Origin: Nitrogeniibacter mangrovi
Lineage (GTDB): Bacteria > Pseudomonadota > Gammaproteobacteria > Burkholderiales > Rhodocyclaceae
NCBI RefSeq assembly: GCF_010983895.1
Contig: NZ_CP048836.1
Location: 1,116,001-1,180,000 of the forward strand
Direction: 5' to 3'
DNA length: 64,000 bases
Shown here: positions 8,090-17,160 of the stretch, piece after piece
Position numbering within the stretch: the first letter of the stretch is position 1
Layout: every line of letters begins with the position of its first letter
Program-made: the position numbers and the translations under genes
The notes under the pieces: model-generated
Seen by the model: the letters and a program-made list of their open reading frames with translations, nothing else
What the model was told of the DNA's origin: nothing
The model's database searches: none

Positions 8090-8637
8090 GCGCTCCAGCC
8101 AACGAAAACCGCCGCCTGCTGACGCGATTGGGCGTCGCGGCGGTCGCCATGTTCGGTTTCGGTTTCGCCATGGTGCCGTTCTACAACGCCATCTGCCGCG
8201 TGACCGGGCTGCGCAACATCCTGCAGCCCGATGCGGTGGAGAACACTCAGGTGGATCGGTCGCGATCGGTGGTTGTCGAGTTCGACGCCAACCTGCATGC
8301 CATGGCATGGCATTTCCGACCCGTGCAACGCGCAGTCGAGATCCATCCGGGTGAGCTGGTTCAGGTGGCGTACGAAGTGACCAATACGCGTGACGAGCCG
8401 GTCACCGGGCAGGCGGTGCCCAGCTACGGGCCCCAACTGGCTGGCAAGCATTTTCGCAAGGTCGATTGTTTCTGCTTCGAGCAGCAGACACTCGCACCGC
8501 GCGAGACGCGCACCATGCCGGTGGTGTTCGTGATCGATCCCGGGCTGCCGCAGGACGTGCGCACCATCACGCTGTCCTACACCTTCTTCGAGGTGGAAGG
8601 GACGCGTGCGCCGGCGCTGCGGGAAGGGCGCACGTGA
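8086..8637 (+). CDS. ctaG: Cytochrome c oxidase assembly protein CtaG/Cox11
   Basis: 183 residues, one N-terminal membrane anchor (about 15-35) and a periplasmic beta-sandwich. The copper-binding Cys pair is in 'DCFCFEQQ', with a further conserved Cys in 'NAICRVTG'. Cox11 delivers copper to the CuB site of subunit I. Overlaps the small upstream gene by 4 bases and the DUF2970 gene by 1 base. Confidence 0.93.
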   Translation: MSAPANENRRLLTRLGVAAVAMFGFGFAMVPFYNAICRVTGLRNILQPDAVENTQVDRSRSVVVEFDANLHAMAWHFRPVQRAVEIHPGELVQVAYEVTNTRDEPVTGQAVPSYGPQLAGKHFRKVDCFCFEQQTLAPRETRTMPVVFVIDPGLPQDVRTITLSYTFFEVEGTRAPALREGRT

Positions 8638-8840
8638 TGACGGAGCCGGTGCGTCAGGCGGGTTTCTGGGCGACCATGCGCGCGGTGCTTTGGTCGTTCA
8701 TCGGGGTGCGCAAGCGGCGCGCCTATCAAGAAGATGCCGAGTCGCTCAACCCCAAGGCGGTGATCGTGGCGGGCGTTCTCGGTGGAGTGATTTTTGTATT
8801 GAGCATTCTCGCCTTCGTGCGGTTCGTGGTGGGTGCGTGA
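8637..8840 (+). CDS. DUF2970 family membrane protein
   Basis: 67 residues: a conserved 'MRAVLWSFIGVRKRRAYQED' type N-terminal half and one C-terminal membrane helix (about 43-64). DUF2970 proteins are regularly found between ctaG and coxC in betaproteobacteria. Probably an oxidase accessory factor, but no experimental role is known to me. Confidence 0.8.
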   Translation: MTEPVRQAGFWATMRAVLWSFIGVRKRRAYQEDAESLNPKAVIVAGVLGGVIFVLSILAFVRFVVGA

Positions 8841-8892
8841 GCCGACCGCTGGCGGGCATTTCGTTTTGGCAACCATCCGGGAGAACTCCCTC

Positions 8893-9744
8893 ATGAGTCA
8901 AGCCGTTGAGAAGTACTTCGTACCGGAACCGTCCAAGTTCCCGATCTTTGGCTCCTTTGCCCTGCTGTGCATCGGCTCGGGCGCCGTCATGTGGCTCAAC
9001 AGTGTCGGGCCGGGACCGGAGGTGTTCTTCCTTGGCATGGCGACGCTGATCTACATGCTGTTCGGCTGGTTCGGCCAGGTCATCCGCGAGTCCGAAGGCG
9101 GCAAGTACGGCAAGCAGGTGGACTCGGCCTTCCGCTGGAGCATGGGCTGGTTCATCTTCTCTGAAGTGATGTTCTTCGCCGCCTTTTTCGGCACGCTCTT
9201 CTACGTGCGCGTCATCGCGGTGCCCTCACTCGGTTCCGAACTGAACGCCGGGCTGATCTGGGACGGCTTCAAGGCGGCCTGGCCGACGGCGGGCCCCCAC
9301 GCGGCCGACACCTTTTCGCCGATGGAAGCCTGGGGCATTCCGGCGATCAACACCCTGATCCTGCTGACCTCGGGTGCTACGCTGACCTGGGCGCACTGGG
9401 GGCTGACCAAGGACAACCGGGGGCAACTGAAGCTCGGGCTGTTGTTCACGATTCTGCTCGGGGCGATCTTTCTGTCCCTGCAGGCGTTCGAGTACATCCA
9501 TGCCTACGAGGAAATGAATCTCAAGCTGACCTCGGGCATCTACGGTTCGACCTTCTTCATGATGACCGGCTTCCACGGGCTGCATGTGACGATCGGCGCG
9601 ATCATGCTGCTGGTCATGCTGTTCCGCGTACTCGCCGGGCACTTCACGAAGGAGCACCACTTCGCCTTCGAGGCGGCGGCGTGGTACTGGCACTTCGTCG
9701 ATGTGGTGTGGCTGCTGCTGTTCGTCGTGGTGTACTGGCTCTGA
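8893..9744 (+). CDS. ctaE: Cytochrome c oxidase subunit III
   Basis: 283 residues, seven predicted membrane helices. Characteristic segments include 'WSMGWFIFSEVMFFAAFFGTLFY' (split across about 87-110), 'TGFHGLHVTIGAIML' and the C-terminal 'AAWYWHFVDVVWLLLFVVVYW'. ATG 8893 was chosen because GGGAGA precedes it and the family starts near here; an ATG at 8833 would add 20 atypical residues. The stop lies inside a hairpin shared with the antisense DUF2909 gene. Confidence 0.95.
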   Translation: MSQAVEKYFVPEPSKFPIFGSFALLCIGSGAVMWLNSVGPGPEVFFLGMATLIYMLFGWFGQVIRESEGGKYGKQVDSAFRWSMGWFIFSEVMFFAAFFGTLFYVRVIAVPSLGSELNAGLIWDGFKAAWPTAGPHAADTFSPMEAWGIPAINTLILLTSGATLTWAHWGLTKDNRGQLKLGLLFTILLGAIFLSLQAFEYIHAYEEMNLKLTSGIYGSTFFMMTGFHGLHVTIGAIMLLVMLFRVLAGHFTKEHHFAFEAAAWYWHFVDVVWLLLFVVVYWL

Positions 9745-9757
9745 GCGGCTCAGAGCC
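9737..9757. terminator. Hairpin spanning two convergent stop codons
   Basis: GGCTCTGAG / CTCAGAGCC form a perfect 9-bp stem with a 3-base loop. It contains the stop codon of coxC on one strand and of the DUF2909 gene on the other. There is no T-tract, so factor-independent termination is uncertain. Confidence 0.4.
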
Positions 9758-9947
9758 GGGTATGGATCAGGCCGGTGGCGTAGCCGATCATCAACAGCAG
9801 GAACAGGCCGATTGACAGACCGACGCGGAGCGTGAGCGCCTTGACGGTGCGATCGCTTCCGCGACCCCGATCACGAAACAGGAAAGTCAGGGCCGAGCCC
9901 AGACTGAGCACGATCAGTATCAGCAACAGGATGACAACGATGCGCAT
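9750..9947 (-). CDS. DUF2909 twin-transmembrane protein
   Basis: 65 residues with two membrane helices (about 3-24 and 42-60) joined by a basic loop (RDRGRGSDR). GGGAG lies upstream of its ATG at 9947. It is encoded against the oxidase genes, a placement common for this family in betaproteobacteria. The two-helix layout is reminiscent of Hig1-type oxidase assembly factors, but that comparison is only suggestive. Confidence 0.75.
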   Translation of the reverse strand: MRIVVILLLILIVLSLGSALTFLFRDRGRGSDRTVKALTLRVGLSIGLFLLLMIGYATGLIHTRL

Positions 9948-10010
9948 GACAACTCCCGGGATGGCGAGTGGCCAGTTTAGCTCAGCCACGCGCGAAACGG
10001 GGGTGGGGCC

Positions 10011-10709
10011 GTGCGGCGCATGATGGCCTGGCTGCCCTACGTGGCCGGGGTGCTGATGATGTTCGTCACGATCCAGCTGGGCCTGTGGCAGACGCGGCGC
10101 GCCGACGAGAAGATCGCGCTGGGGCAACGCCTCGAGGCGGCGGCCGCAGCGGCGCCCGTCGCCGGGGCCGATATCGGGCGGACCGCTGAATGGACGCGGG
10201 TCGCACTTCACGGTCGCTGGCTGGCGGACAAGACCGTCCTGATCGACAACCGGGTCCATGAGGGGCGCGCCGGCTATTACGTGCTCACGCCGCTGCGCAC
10301 GGACGCCGGCCAGGTGGTGCTGGTGCGGCGGGGCTGGGTCCCGGTGGGGCGCGACCGATCCCGGCTGCCGGAAGTCACGACACCCTCTGGGTCGGTGGCG
10401 ATTGTCGGGCAGGTGCGTATTCCTGAGCCCAAACCGTTCTCGCTGGCCGACGCGGCAGGTGCGGGCAGGTTATGGCAGTACCTTGATCTGGCGGCCTACG
10501 CCAAGGCTTTTCAGGTGGCGCCGGCGGATCGCATCGTCGAGCAGACTTCGGTGGCCGACGATGGCCTCGTGCGGGACTGGCCGCGCCCCGATCTGGGAGT
10601 CGACCGCCATCGGGGCTACGCGGTGCAGTGGTTCGGGCTGGCCGCGCTCGCGGCCGGGTTGTGTGCATGGTTTGGATGGAAACGGTGGCGCGAACATGTC
10701 AGTCGCTGA
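10011..10709 (+). CDS. SURF1 family cytochrome oxidase biogenesis protein
   Basis: 232 residues (from GTG 10011; ATG 10020 is an equally plausible start). An N-terminal helix is followed by 'QLGLWQTRRADEK', the SURF1 hallmark. Then come 'GRWLADKTVLIDNRVHEGRAGYYVLTPL', 'VLVRRGWVP', and a C-terminal helix after 'RHRGYAVQWFGLA'. SURF1 assists heme a insertion into subunit I. Overlaps the next gene by 14 bases. Confidence 0.92.
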   Translation: MRRMMAWLPYVAGVLMMFVTIQLGLWQTRRADEKIALGQRLEAAAAAAPVAGADIGRTAEWTRVALHGRWLADKTVLIDNRVHEGRAGYYVLTPLRTDAGQVVLVRRGWVPVGRDRSRLPEVTTPSGSVAIVGQVRIPEPKPFSLADAAGAGRLWQYLDLAAYAKAFQVAPADRIVEQTSVADDGLVRDWPRPDLGVDRHRGYAVQWFGLAALAAGLCAWFGWKRWREHVSR

Positions 10710-11292
10710 AGCGGGTATGAAGTCAGGGAATCAGAAGCCGTCCACGCGGGGGCGCTGGACGTTGATGGCCTTGATCGCGGTGTGTGTGTTGCCCGTGATC
10801 GCCTCGTATCTGACGTTCTACGTCTGGCCGCCCGAGGGGCGCATGAATTTCGGCACGCTCGTGACCCCGACCCCGCTACCCGAATCGATCCTGGCGGATA
10901 CGCAAGGGCACACCGTCGGGCGCGACCAGCTGGCGGGCAAATGGACTTACCTCATCGTCGCGCCTGGTCATTGCGATGATCGCTGCCGCCAGGCCCTGTA
11001 CCTGACCCGCCAGGTGCGCACCGCCCAGGCCAAGGAGATGGACCGGGTCGCGCGCGTCTGGCTGGTGACCGACGCCACCGCGCCGAGCGCCAGTGTGCTC
11101 GACGGCCATCCCGGCCTGCAGGTGCTGATGGCCGATGCGCCTTGGCGCGCCCGATTCGTGCCCGCTGGCGAACCGCGCGTCTGGCTGGTCGATCCGCAGG
11201 GCAACGTGATGATGCGCTATCCGGACGAGCTCGAGCCCAAGGGCATGCTCAAGGATCTGGCGCGGCTCCTCAAATACTCGCAACAGGGGTGA
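10696..11292 (+). CDS. Membrane-anchored thioredoxin-fold protein, SCO-related
   Basis: 198 residues: one N-terminal helix (about 22-44), then a periplasmic domain with 'LAGKWTYLIVAPGHCDDRC'. The Cys93-x3-Cys97 spacing equals that of the SCO copper chaperones (CPDVC), and the later 'VWLVDPQGNVMMRYP' matches the SCO/peroxiredoxin core. I see no equivalent of the third SCO copper ligand (His). It is located between surf1 and ctaA, so an oxidase assembly redox or copper role is likely. Often annotated only as hypothetical or loosely as an oxidase subunit. Confidence 0.65.
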   Translation: MSVAEAGMKSGNQKPSTRGRWTLMALIAVCVLPVIASYLTFYVWPPEGRMNFGTLVTPTPLPESILADTQGHTVGRDQLAGKWTYLIVAPGHCDDRCRQALYLTRQVRTAQAKEMDRVARVWLVTDATAPSASVLDGHPGLQVLMADAPWRARFVPAGEPRVWLVDPQGNVMMRYPDELEPKGMLKDLARLLKYSQQG

Positions 11293-11297
11293 GTTGC

Positions 11298-12311
11298 ATG
11301 TATCGCCGACTGGTCTTCATTGCGCTGTTTCTGACATTCACGGTGGTGGTGCTCGGTGCCTTCGTGCGCCTCTCGGACGCCGGCCTGGGCTGCCCCGACT
11401 GGCCTGGCTGCTATGGGCAGCTGAGCCCGGCTCATGCCTCCGAGCAGATTGCCGAAGCGGTCGCCGAGGCGCCGCACGGGCCGGTGTCGATGCCCAAGGC
11501 CTGGAAGGAGATGATCCACCGCTACCTGGCGGCCACGCTGGGCTTCGGCATTTTGGTGATCGCCCTTTTGGCATGGCGCCGGCGGCAGGACGCCAATGTG
11601 CGCGTCGGGATCGCGATCGCCCTGGTCGGCGTGGTGATCGTTCAGGGGTTGTTGGGTAAATGGACCGTCACCCTGTTGCTCAAGCCGGCGATCGTCACCG
11701 GGCATCTGATCGGTGGGCTGACGACGATGTCGCTGCTGGCCTTGCTCGCGCTCAAGGCGGCGGGTGGGCAGCGATACGGGGTTTCATCGGGGCTGCTGCG
11801 CTGGGCGCGGCTCAGTCTGCTGGTGGTGATCGCACAGATCGTGCTCGGGGGCTGGACCAGCACCAACTATGCCGCGCTGGCCTGTACCGATTTCCCGACC
11901 TGTCGCGGCAGCTGGTGGCCGGCGATGGATGTGGCCAATGCCTTTCACGTGGTGCGCGAACTGGGCATGACCGCGCAGGGGGATCTGCTCTCGAACGAAG
12001 CGCTCACCGCGATTCACTGGATGCATCGCCTTGGCGCTGCCGTTGTCACGATCGTGCTGCTCGTGCTGGCATTTCGCTTGATCGCCGCCGGGCGGCGCGC
12101 CATGGGCGCGGCGGTGGCCGGGGCACTCGTCGTTCAGGTCTGTCTGGGTATCGCCAACGTCCTGTTCAGTCTGCCGTTGCCGCTGGCGGTGGCGCACAAC
12201 GCCGGCGCTGCGTTGCTGTTGCTCACGATGGTGGTTGTGAATGAACGTCTGCTGCCGGCCCGGCAGTGGGGCTGGGTCGGAAGGAGGAAGCATGAAAACG
12301 CTTACGCTTGA
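11298..12311 (+). CDS. ctaA: Heme A synthase (COX15/CtaA)
   Basis: 337 residues with about eight membrane helices. '[21 protein letters not shown]' is the typical first-loop region (shown in part at about 17-37). '[11 protein letters not shown]' and '[13 protein letters not shown]' carry heme-ligand histidines; '[11 protein letters not shown]' has the second Cys pair. The enzyme oxidises the heme O methyl group to give heme A for the oxidase. Overlaps ctaB by 20 bases. Confidence 0.94.
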   Translation: MYRRLVFIALFLTFTVVVLGAFVRLSDAGLGCPDWPGCYGQLSPAHASEQIAEAVAEAPHGPVSMPKAWKEMIHRYLAATLGFGILVIALLAWRRRQDANVRVGIAIALVGVVIVQGLLGKWTVTLLLKPAIVTGHLIGGLTTMSLLALLALKAAGGQRYGVSSGLLRWARLSLLVVIAQIVLGGWTSTNYAALACTDFPTCRGSWWPAMDVANAFHVVRELGMTAQGDLLSNEALTAIHWMHRLGAAVVTIVLLVLAFRLIAAGRRAMGAAVAGALVVQVCLGIANVLFSLPLPLAVAHNAGAALLLLTMVVVNERLLPARQWGWVGRRKHENAYA

Positions 12312-13191
12312 GCAATACGATGTCCCGCGTCGCCTGCGTCAGTTCTCGGTACTGACGAAACCGCGCGTCAACACGCTCATCGTCTTCTGCGCCATGATCG
12401 GGATGTTCCTCGCGGTGCCCGATGGCCTGCCCGGCGCGGGCGTGGTGCTGGCGGCCACGGTCGGCATCGCCCTGGTGGCCGGCGCGGCGGCGGCCATGAA
12501 CTGCCTGATCGAACAACAAATCGATGCACGCATGGCGCGCACCCGGGCGCGCCCGACCGCGCGCGGGGAACTGGGCACGGGCGAGATCCTGCTGTTTGCC
12601 GGCGTGCTCGGCGCGGTGGGCCTGTGGATCCTGTACGTCCTGGTCAATCCGCTGACCATGTGGCTGACGCTGGCCACCTTTGTCGGTTACGCCGTGGTCT
12701 ATACCGTGTTCCTCAAGCCGAAGACGCCGCAGAACATCGTGATCGGCGGGGCCTCCGGCGCCATGCCGCCGGTGCTCGGCTGGGCGGCAGTGACCGGTGA
12801 GGTCAGTGCCGACGCGCTGCTGCTGTTCCTCATCATCTTTGCCTGGACGCCGCCGCACTTCTGGGCGCTGGCCCTGTACCGCACCGCGGACTACGCCCGC
12901 GCCGGCCTGCCGATGCTCCCGGTCACTCACGGCTCCAAGTTCACCCGGCTGTCGGTGCTGCTATACACGTGCATTCTGTTCGGGGTCACCCTGCTGCCGT
13001 TTGCCACGCGCATGAGCGGCTTGCTCTATCTGGCCTCGGCGGTCGTGCTGGGCGGAATCTTCCTGCGCTACGCGTGGCGCCTGTACGTGAGCTACAGCGA
13101 CAAATTGTCTCAGCAGACTTTCCGCTACTCGATCCTCTACCTATCATCCCTGTTTGCCGCCCTGTTGGTGGATCATTACCTGCGTTTCTGA
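12292..13191 (+). CDS. ctaB: Protoheme IX farnesyltransferase (heme O synthase)
   Basis: 299 residues, UbiA prenyltransferase superfamily, about nine membrane helices. The first Asp-rich prenyl-diphosphate motif is '[11 protein letters not shown]' near residue 79 and the second segment is '[15 protein letters not shown]'. It adds a farnesyl group to heme B, supplying CtaA. AAGGAGG precedes the ATG. The 20-base overlap with ctaA suggests coupled translation. Confidence 0.95.
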   Translation: MKTLTLEQYDVPRRLRQFSVLTKPRVNTLIVFCAMIGMFLAVPDGLPGAGVVLAATVGIALVAGAAAAMNCLIEQQIDARMARTRARPTARGELGTGEILLFAGVLGAVGLWILYVLVNPLTMWLTLATFVGYAVVYTVFLKPKTPQNIVIGGASGAMPPVLGWAAVTGEVSADALLLFLIIFAWTPPHFWALALYRTADYARAGLPMLPVTHGSKFTRLSVLLYTCILFGVTLLPFATRMSGLLYLASAVVLGGIFLRYAWRLYVSYSDKLSQQTFRYSILYLSSLFAALLVDHYLRF

Positions 13192-13201
13192 TGGACAGAG
13201 C

Positions 13202-13786
13202 ATGCTGCGTTTTCTTCTGCTGGTCGCGGCGTTCGCCGTGACCGCCTGCTCCCCGGCGGACAAGCCGGCGAGTTTCCGCAATACCGATATCACCGGGGTC
13301 GACTACGGTAGTCACTTCGAGCTGACCGATCACAACGGCGTCAAGCGTTCGCTGGCCGATTATCGTGGCAAGGTGGTCACGGTGTTCTTCGGCTACACCC
13401 AGTGTCCCGATGTGTGTCCGACCAATCTGAGCACGATGGCCTCGGTCATGCAGTTGCTCGGCGACGATGCGGCGCGGGTCCAGGTCCTGTTCATCACGGT
13501 CGATCCGGAGCGCGACACGCCGGAGCTGCTCAAGCAGTACGTGCCGGCCTTCGATCCGCGCTTCGTGGGCTTGTACGGTACCGCCGAGCAGACGGCGGCG
13601 GTCGCCCGGGAATTCAAGGTCTTCTACCGCAAGAGTGGCGACACCTCGGGGTCGAACTACACGGTCGACCATTCGGCGGGCACCTACGTGTTCGATCCGG
13701 CCGGGCACCTGCGCCTCTACGTGAAGCACGGCACCGCGGCGGAGGATATCGCCGCCGACATCCATCAGTTGCTGACGGCCAAATGA
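13202..13786 (+). CDS. SCO1/SenC family copper chaperone lipoprotein
   Basis: 194 residues with a lipobox (AFAVTAC, Cys16). Thioredoxin fold with the copper-binding Cys68-x3-Cys72 (TQCPDVCP) and third ligand His157 in 'DHSAG'. SCO proteins load or reduce the CuA site of subunit II. It closes the oxidase cluster, 10 bases after ctaB, and is followed by a strong hairpin terminator. Confidence 0.94.
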   Translation: MLRFLLLVAAFAVTACSPADKPASFRNTDITGVDYGSHFELTDHNGVKRSLADYRGKVVTVFFGYTQCPDVCPTNLSTMASVMQLLGDDAARVQVLFITVDPERDTPELLKQYVPAFDPRFVGLYGTAEQTAAVAREFKVFYRKSGDTSGSNYTVDHSAGTYVFDPAGHLRLYVKHGTAAEDIAADIHQLLTAK

Positions 13787-13807
13787 TCATCGCGGCGTCG
13801 CCGGGAG

Positions 13808-13845
13808 CATGAAAAAAGGCGACCCGGAGGTCGCCTTTTTTCATG
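13808..13845. terminator. Bidirectional rho-independent terminator (sco / rpoH)
   Basis: A 17-bp perfect stem (arms 13808-13824 and 13829-13845) with a CGGA loop. GGCGACC/GGTCGCC is flanked by an A run on one side and a T run on the other. It serves the convergent sco (+) and rpoH (-) transcripts. Confidence 0.9.
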
Positions 13846-13858
13846 GTGGCGGCCGTGT

Positions 13859-14716
13859 TTACATCACCGTGGCCAGTTCTCCACGCATCTTCTTCATGGC
13901 CTTGGCCTCGATCTGGCGAATGCGCTCGGCGGATACCCCGTATTCGTCCGCCAGTTCATGCAGGGTGGCGGACTTGCCGTCCTCGTTGAGCCAGCGTGCG
14001 GTGATGATCCGGCGGCTGCGTTCGTCCAGGTTTTCAAGCGCCAGGCGCAAGCCATCGGTGGCCAGATGCGCCTGCTGGGCCTGTTCGAGCACTTCGGCGG
14101 GCTCGGCGCCCGGGTCGGGCAGGTAGGCGATGGGGGCGAAATGGTCGTCGTCGTCATCACGGCCGCTGTCGAGCGGCACGTCCTGACCGCCCAGGCGGGT
14201 TTCCATCTCGACGACCTCTTCGGGCTTGACGCCCAGCTGTGCGGCCACCGCGGCCACGTCGTCCGGGCTCAGGGCGTTGCTGTCCTTCTTGAAGCTGCGC
14301 AGGTTGAAGAACAGCTTGCGTTGGGCCTTGGTGGTGGCCACCTTGACCAGGCGCCAGTTCTTGAGGATGTACTCATGGATCTCCGCCTTGATCCAGTGGA
14401 TCGCGAAGGACACCAGGCGTACGCCGCGACGCGGGTCGAAGCGCTTGACCGCCTTCATCAGGCCGATGTTGCCTTCCTGGATCAGGTCGGCGTGGGGCAG
14501 GCCGTAGCCCAGATAGCCCCGAGCGACCGCGACCACCAGACGCAGATGGGACAGCACCAGCCGCCGTGCGGCGTCGAGGTCCCCGTCGTCGTGGAATCGG
14601 GTCGCGCAATCACGCTCTTCCTGCTCGCTCAACACCGGCACCCGGTTCGCGAACTGGATGTATTGGTCGATACTCCCGACCGCGGTCGGGACAGGCAAGG
14701 AAACGAGCTGTGTCAT
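13859..14716 (-). CDS. rpoH: RNA polymerase sigma factor RpoH (sigma-32)
   Basis: 285 residues, the normal size of RpoH. Region 2 contains 'GLPHADLIQEGNIGLMKAVKRFDP' (in part) and 'VRLVSFAIHWIKAEIHEYIL'. The RpoH box 'QRKLFFNLR' follows near residue 130, and region 4 has 'LHELADEYGVSAERIRQIEAKAMKKMR'. It directs heat-shock transcription. GGGAGAC precedes the ATG. A perfect CIRCE operator lies 33 bases upstream of the start, between the gene and the divergent Lap exporter operon, so HrcA repression of rpoH is predicted. Confidence 0.96.
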   Translation of the reverse strand: MTQLVSLPVPTAVGSIDQYIQFANRVPVLSEQEERDCATRFHDDGDLDAARRLVLSHLRLVVAVARGYLGYGLPHADLIQEGNIGLMKAVKRFDPRRGVRLVSFAIHWIKAEIHEYILKNWRLVKVATTKAQRKLFFNLRSFKKDSNALSPDDVAAVAAQLGVKPEEVVEMETRLGGQDVPLDSGRDDDDDHFAPIAYLPDPGAEPAEVLEQAQQAHLATDGLRLALENLDERSRRIITARWLNEDGKSATLHELADEYGVSAERIRQIEAKAMKKMRGELATVM

Positions 14717-14748
14717 CTATGGAGTCTCCCTTTTCGTCTGCCACTATG

Positions 14749-14775
14749 TTAGCACTCGATCGATGAGAGTGCTAA
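14749..14775. promoter_or_regulatory. CIRCE operator (HrcA site) upstream of rpoH
   Basis: TTAGCACTC, nine bases, GAGTGCTAA: an exact match to the CIRCE consensus. It lies 33 bases upstream of the rpoH start codon, where bound HrcA would block transcription. A second exact copy sits upstream of groES in this window. Confidence 0.93.
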
Positions 14776-14979
14776 CGCCCGGATAGGTTCCCGCCGGGCG
14801 AAGGAATTCGGTGCCAAATGAGGCCCCGGATCATCGTTCGTGCCTGACAGTGCGACGTCGCCCGATCGGGCGCGGGCCTGTGAGAACATTGCGATTCGGA
14901 GTCAAGTTGCCCGGTGGGTTGTCGTTAACCCCCGGTATCGAATTGCAACAATGCAACGCAGGATGGATTGACGGACACT

Positions 14980-17160
14980 ATGTCGGAAGATGTCAGCGCA
15001 GTCGTGAGCCCTGTTGCCGAGGCCCCGCATCGGGACGCCGACCCCCATCGGCCCGATGCACTGCTCGAGTGCCTGCTGGTGGTGGCTCGTGCCCATGGTG
15101 CCAGCCTCACGCGGGACGCTGCGACCGCCGGGTTGCCGCTTCAGGCGCACCGGCTGAGCCCGTCGCTGTTCGAGCGTGCCGCCCGGCGCGCGGGGCTCGC
15201 CAGTCGGGTGGCGCGCCGTCCGCTCATGCGACTCAATGCGGATCTGTTTCCCGTGGTGGTGCTGCTTCAGGACGAGCAGGCCTGTGTCCTGCTCGGGTGG
15301 ACCGAGCGTGGGCAGGCCCGGGTGATCTATCCGGAGTTGAGCGACGCCGAGGTGATCGTGCCTCGCGAGGACCTGGAAGCGCGCTACCTGGGGCGGGTCA
15401 TCTTCGTGCGCCCGCGGTTCCGCTTCGATGCGCGCGCACCGCAGGTCGGGTCGGTCCGGCATCGTCACTGGTTCTGGGGCGCCATCAACGAGAACCGGCG
15501 CCTGTATCGCGATGTGCTGATGGCGGCGTTGCTGATCAATACCTTCGCGATCGCGCTGCCCATGTTCACCATGAACGTGTACGACCGCGTGGTGCCGAAC
15601 AAGGCGATCGAAACCTTGTGGATGCTCGCCGTCGGCGTGGTGATCGTGCTCATGGCCGATCTGACCCTGCGCACCATGCGGGGGTATTTCATCGATCTGG
15701 CGGGCAACCGGGTGGACGTCAAGCTGTCCGCCTACATCATGGAGCGGGTGCTGGGCCTGCAGATGGAGCAGCGTCCGGTCTCGGCCGGTTCCTTCGCGGC
15801 CAATCTGCGCTCCTTCGAGACGGTGCGCGACTTCATCACCTCGGCCACCGTCAGCGCCTTCGTGGACGTGCCCTTCGCCCTGATCTTTCTGGTGGTGATC
15901 GGCTGGATCGCGTGGCCGATGATCATTCCCATCGTGACCGGCATGGTGTTGATCCTGCTCTACGCGATGAGCGTGCAGAGCAAGATGCACGACCTGGCCG
16001 AAACCACCTACCGGGCCGGGGCGCTGCGCAATGCCACCCTGGTGGAAAGCCTGGTGGGGCTGGAGGCGGTCAAGTCGCTGGGCTGCGAGGGGCACATGCA
16101 ACGCAAGTGGGAGCAGAGCGCTACGCATCTGGCCCGGGTCAGTGCGCAATTGCGCCTGCTGGCCACCTCGACCACCAACGGCGCCGGCTGGGTGCAGCAG
16201 ACCGTGAACGTGGCCGTGGTGGTGCTCGGCGTGTACCTGATCGGCGACGGTCAGCTGAGCATGGGCGGCCTGATCGCCTGCTCGATGCTGTCCTCGCGCG
16301 CCATGGCGCCCATCGGCCAGGTGGCGGGCCTGCTGACCCAGTACCACAACGCGTCTACCGCCCTGACTTCGCTCAACGACATCCTGTCGCGGCCGGTGGA
16401 GCGCCCGGAAGAGTCGAGTTTCGTCAGCCGGACCGCGTTCGACGGGCGGATCGAGTTCAAGGATGTCAGCTTCACCTATCCCGGCGAGGGGCCGCAGGCC
16501 TTGCGCAACGTGTCCTTTACCATCGCGCCGGGCGAGCGGGTCGGTGTGCTCGGGCGCATCGGTTCGGGCAAGACAACGCTGGAAAAACTCATCCTCGGTC
16601 TGTACCGGCCCACCGAGGGGGCGGTGCTGATCGACGGTATCGACCTGCGTCAGCTCGATCCGGCCGAACTGCGCCGCCATGTGGGCTACGTGCCGCAGGA
16701 CGTCACCCTGTTCTACGGCAGCCTGCGGGACAACCTCACCATCGCCTCGCGCGATGCCGACGATACCGACGTGCTGCGCGCCGCCCAGATCGGGGGCATC
16801 GCCGAGTTCGTCAACAGCCATCCGCAGGGTTTCGACATGCTCGTGGGCGAGCGGGGCGAGTCGCTCTCCGGCGGGCAGCGCCAGGGCGTGGCCATCGCCC
16901 GGGCTTTCATCAACAATCCGCCGATCCTGCTCATGGACGAGCCGACCGGCTCGATGGACCATTCCAGCGAGGAGCACGTCAAGCAGCAACTGCGCGAGCA
17001 TGCCGCCGACAAGACGCTGATCGTCATCACGCACCGCACCTCGCTGCTCGAATTGGTCGACCGCATCATCGTGGTCGATGCCGGCAAGATCGTGGCCGAT
17101 GGGCCCAAGGCCCAGGTGGTCGAAGCCTTGCGCCAGGGCCGTATCGGGAGGGCCGCATGA
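14980..17160 (+). CDS. lapB: Type I secretion ABC transporter/permease (LapB-like)
   Basis: 726 residues. It has an N-terminal C39-peptidase-like domain (about 20-150) that lacks an obvious catalytic Cys-His pair, as in adhesin and RTX exporters. An ABC membrane domain spans about 165-450. The nucleotide-binding domain has Walker A GRIGSGKTT, signature LSGGQRQ and Walker B ILLMDEP. ATG 14980 was chosen; TTG 14968 is an alternative. First gene of the adhesin export operon; its stop overlaps the next start (ATGA). It should export the giant RTX protein at 19303. Confidence 0.9.
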   Translation: MSEDVSAVVSPVAEAPHRDADPHRPDALLECLLVVARAHGASLTRDAATAGLPLQAHRLSPSLFERAARRAGLASRVARRPLMRLNADLFPVVVLLQDEQACVLLGWTERGQARVIYPELSDAEVIVPREDLEARYLGRVIFVRPRFRFDARAPQVGSVRHRHWFWGAINENRRLYRDVLMAALLINTFAIALPMFTMNVYDRVVPNKAIETLWMLAVGVVIVLMADLTLRTMRGYFIDLAGNRVDVKLSAYIMERVLGLQMEQRPVSAGSFAANLRSFETVRDFITSATVSAFVDVPFALIFLVVIGWIAWPMIIPIVTGMVLILLYAMSVQSKMHDLAETTYRAGALRNATLVESLVGLEAVKSLGCEGHMQRKWEQSATHLARVSAQLRLLATSTTNGAGWVQQTVNVAVVVLGVYLIGDGQLSMGGLIACSMLSSRAMAPIGQVAGLLTQYHNASTALTSLNDILSRPVERPEESSFVSRTAFDGRIEFKDVSFTYPGEGPQALRNVSFTIAPGERVGVLGRIGSGKTTLEKLILGLYRPTEGAVLIDGIDLRQLDPAELRRHVGYVPQDVTLFYGSLRDNLTIASRDADDTDVLRAAQIGGIAEFVNSHPQGFDMLVGERGESLSGGQRQGVAIARAFINNPPILLMDEPTGSMDHSSEEHVKQQLREHAADKTLIVITHRTSLLELVDRIIVVDAGKIVADGPKAQVVEALRQGRIGRAA

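Noticed and set aside
14811..17156. Apparent in-frame N-terminal extension of the HlyD-like protein
   Set aside because: It is an alternate frame through lapB. The true start at 17157 overlaps the lapB stop and begins a normal membrane fusion protein.
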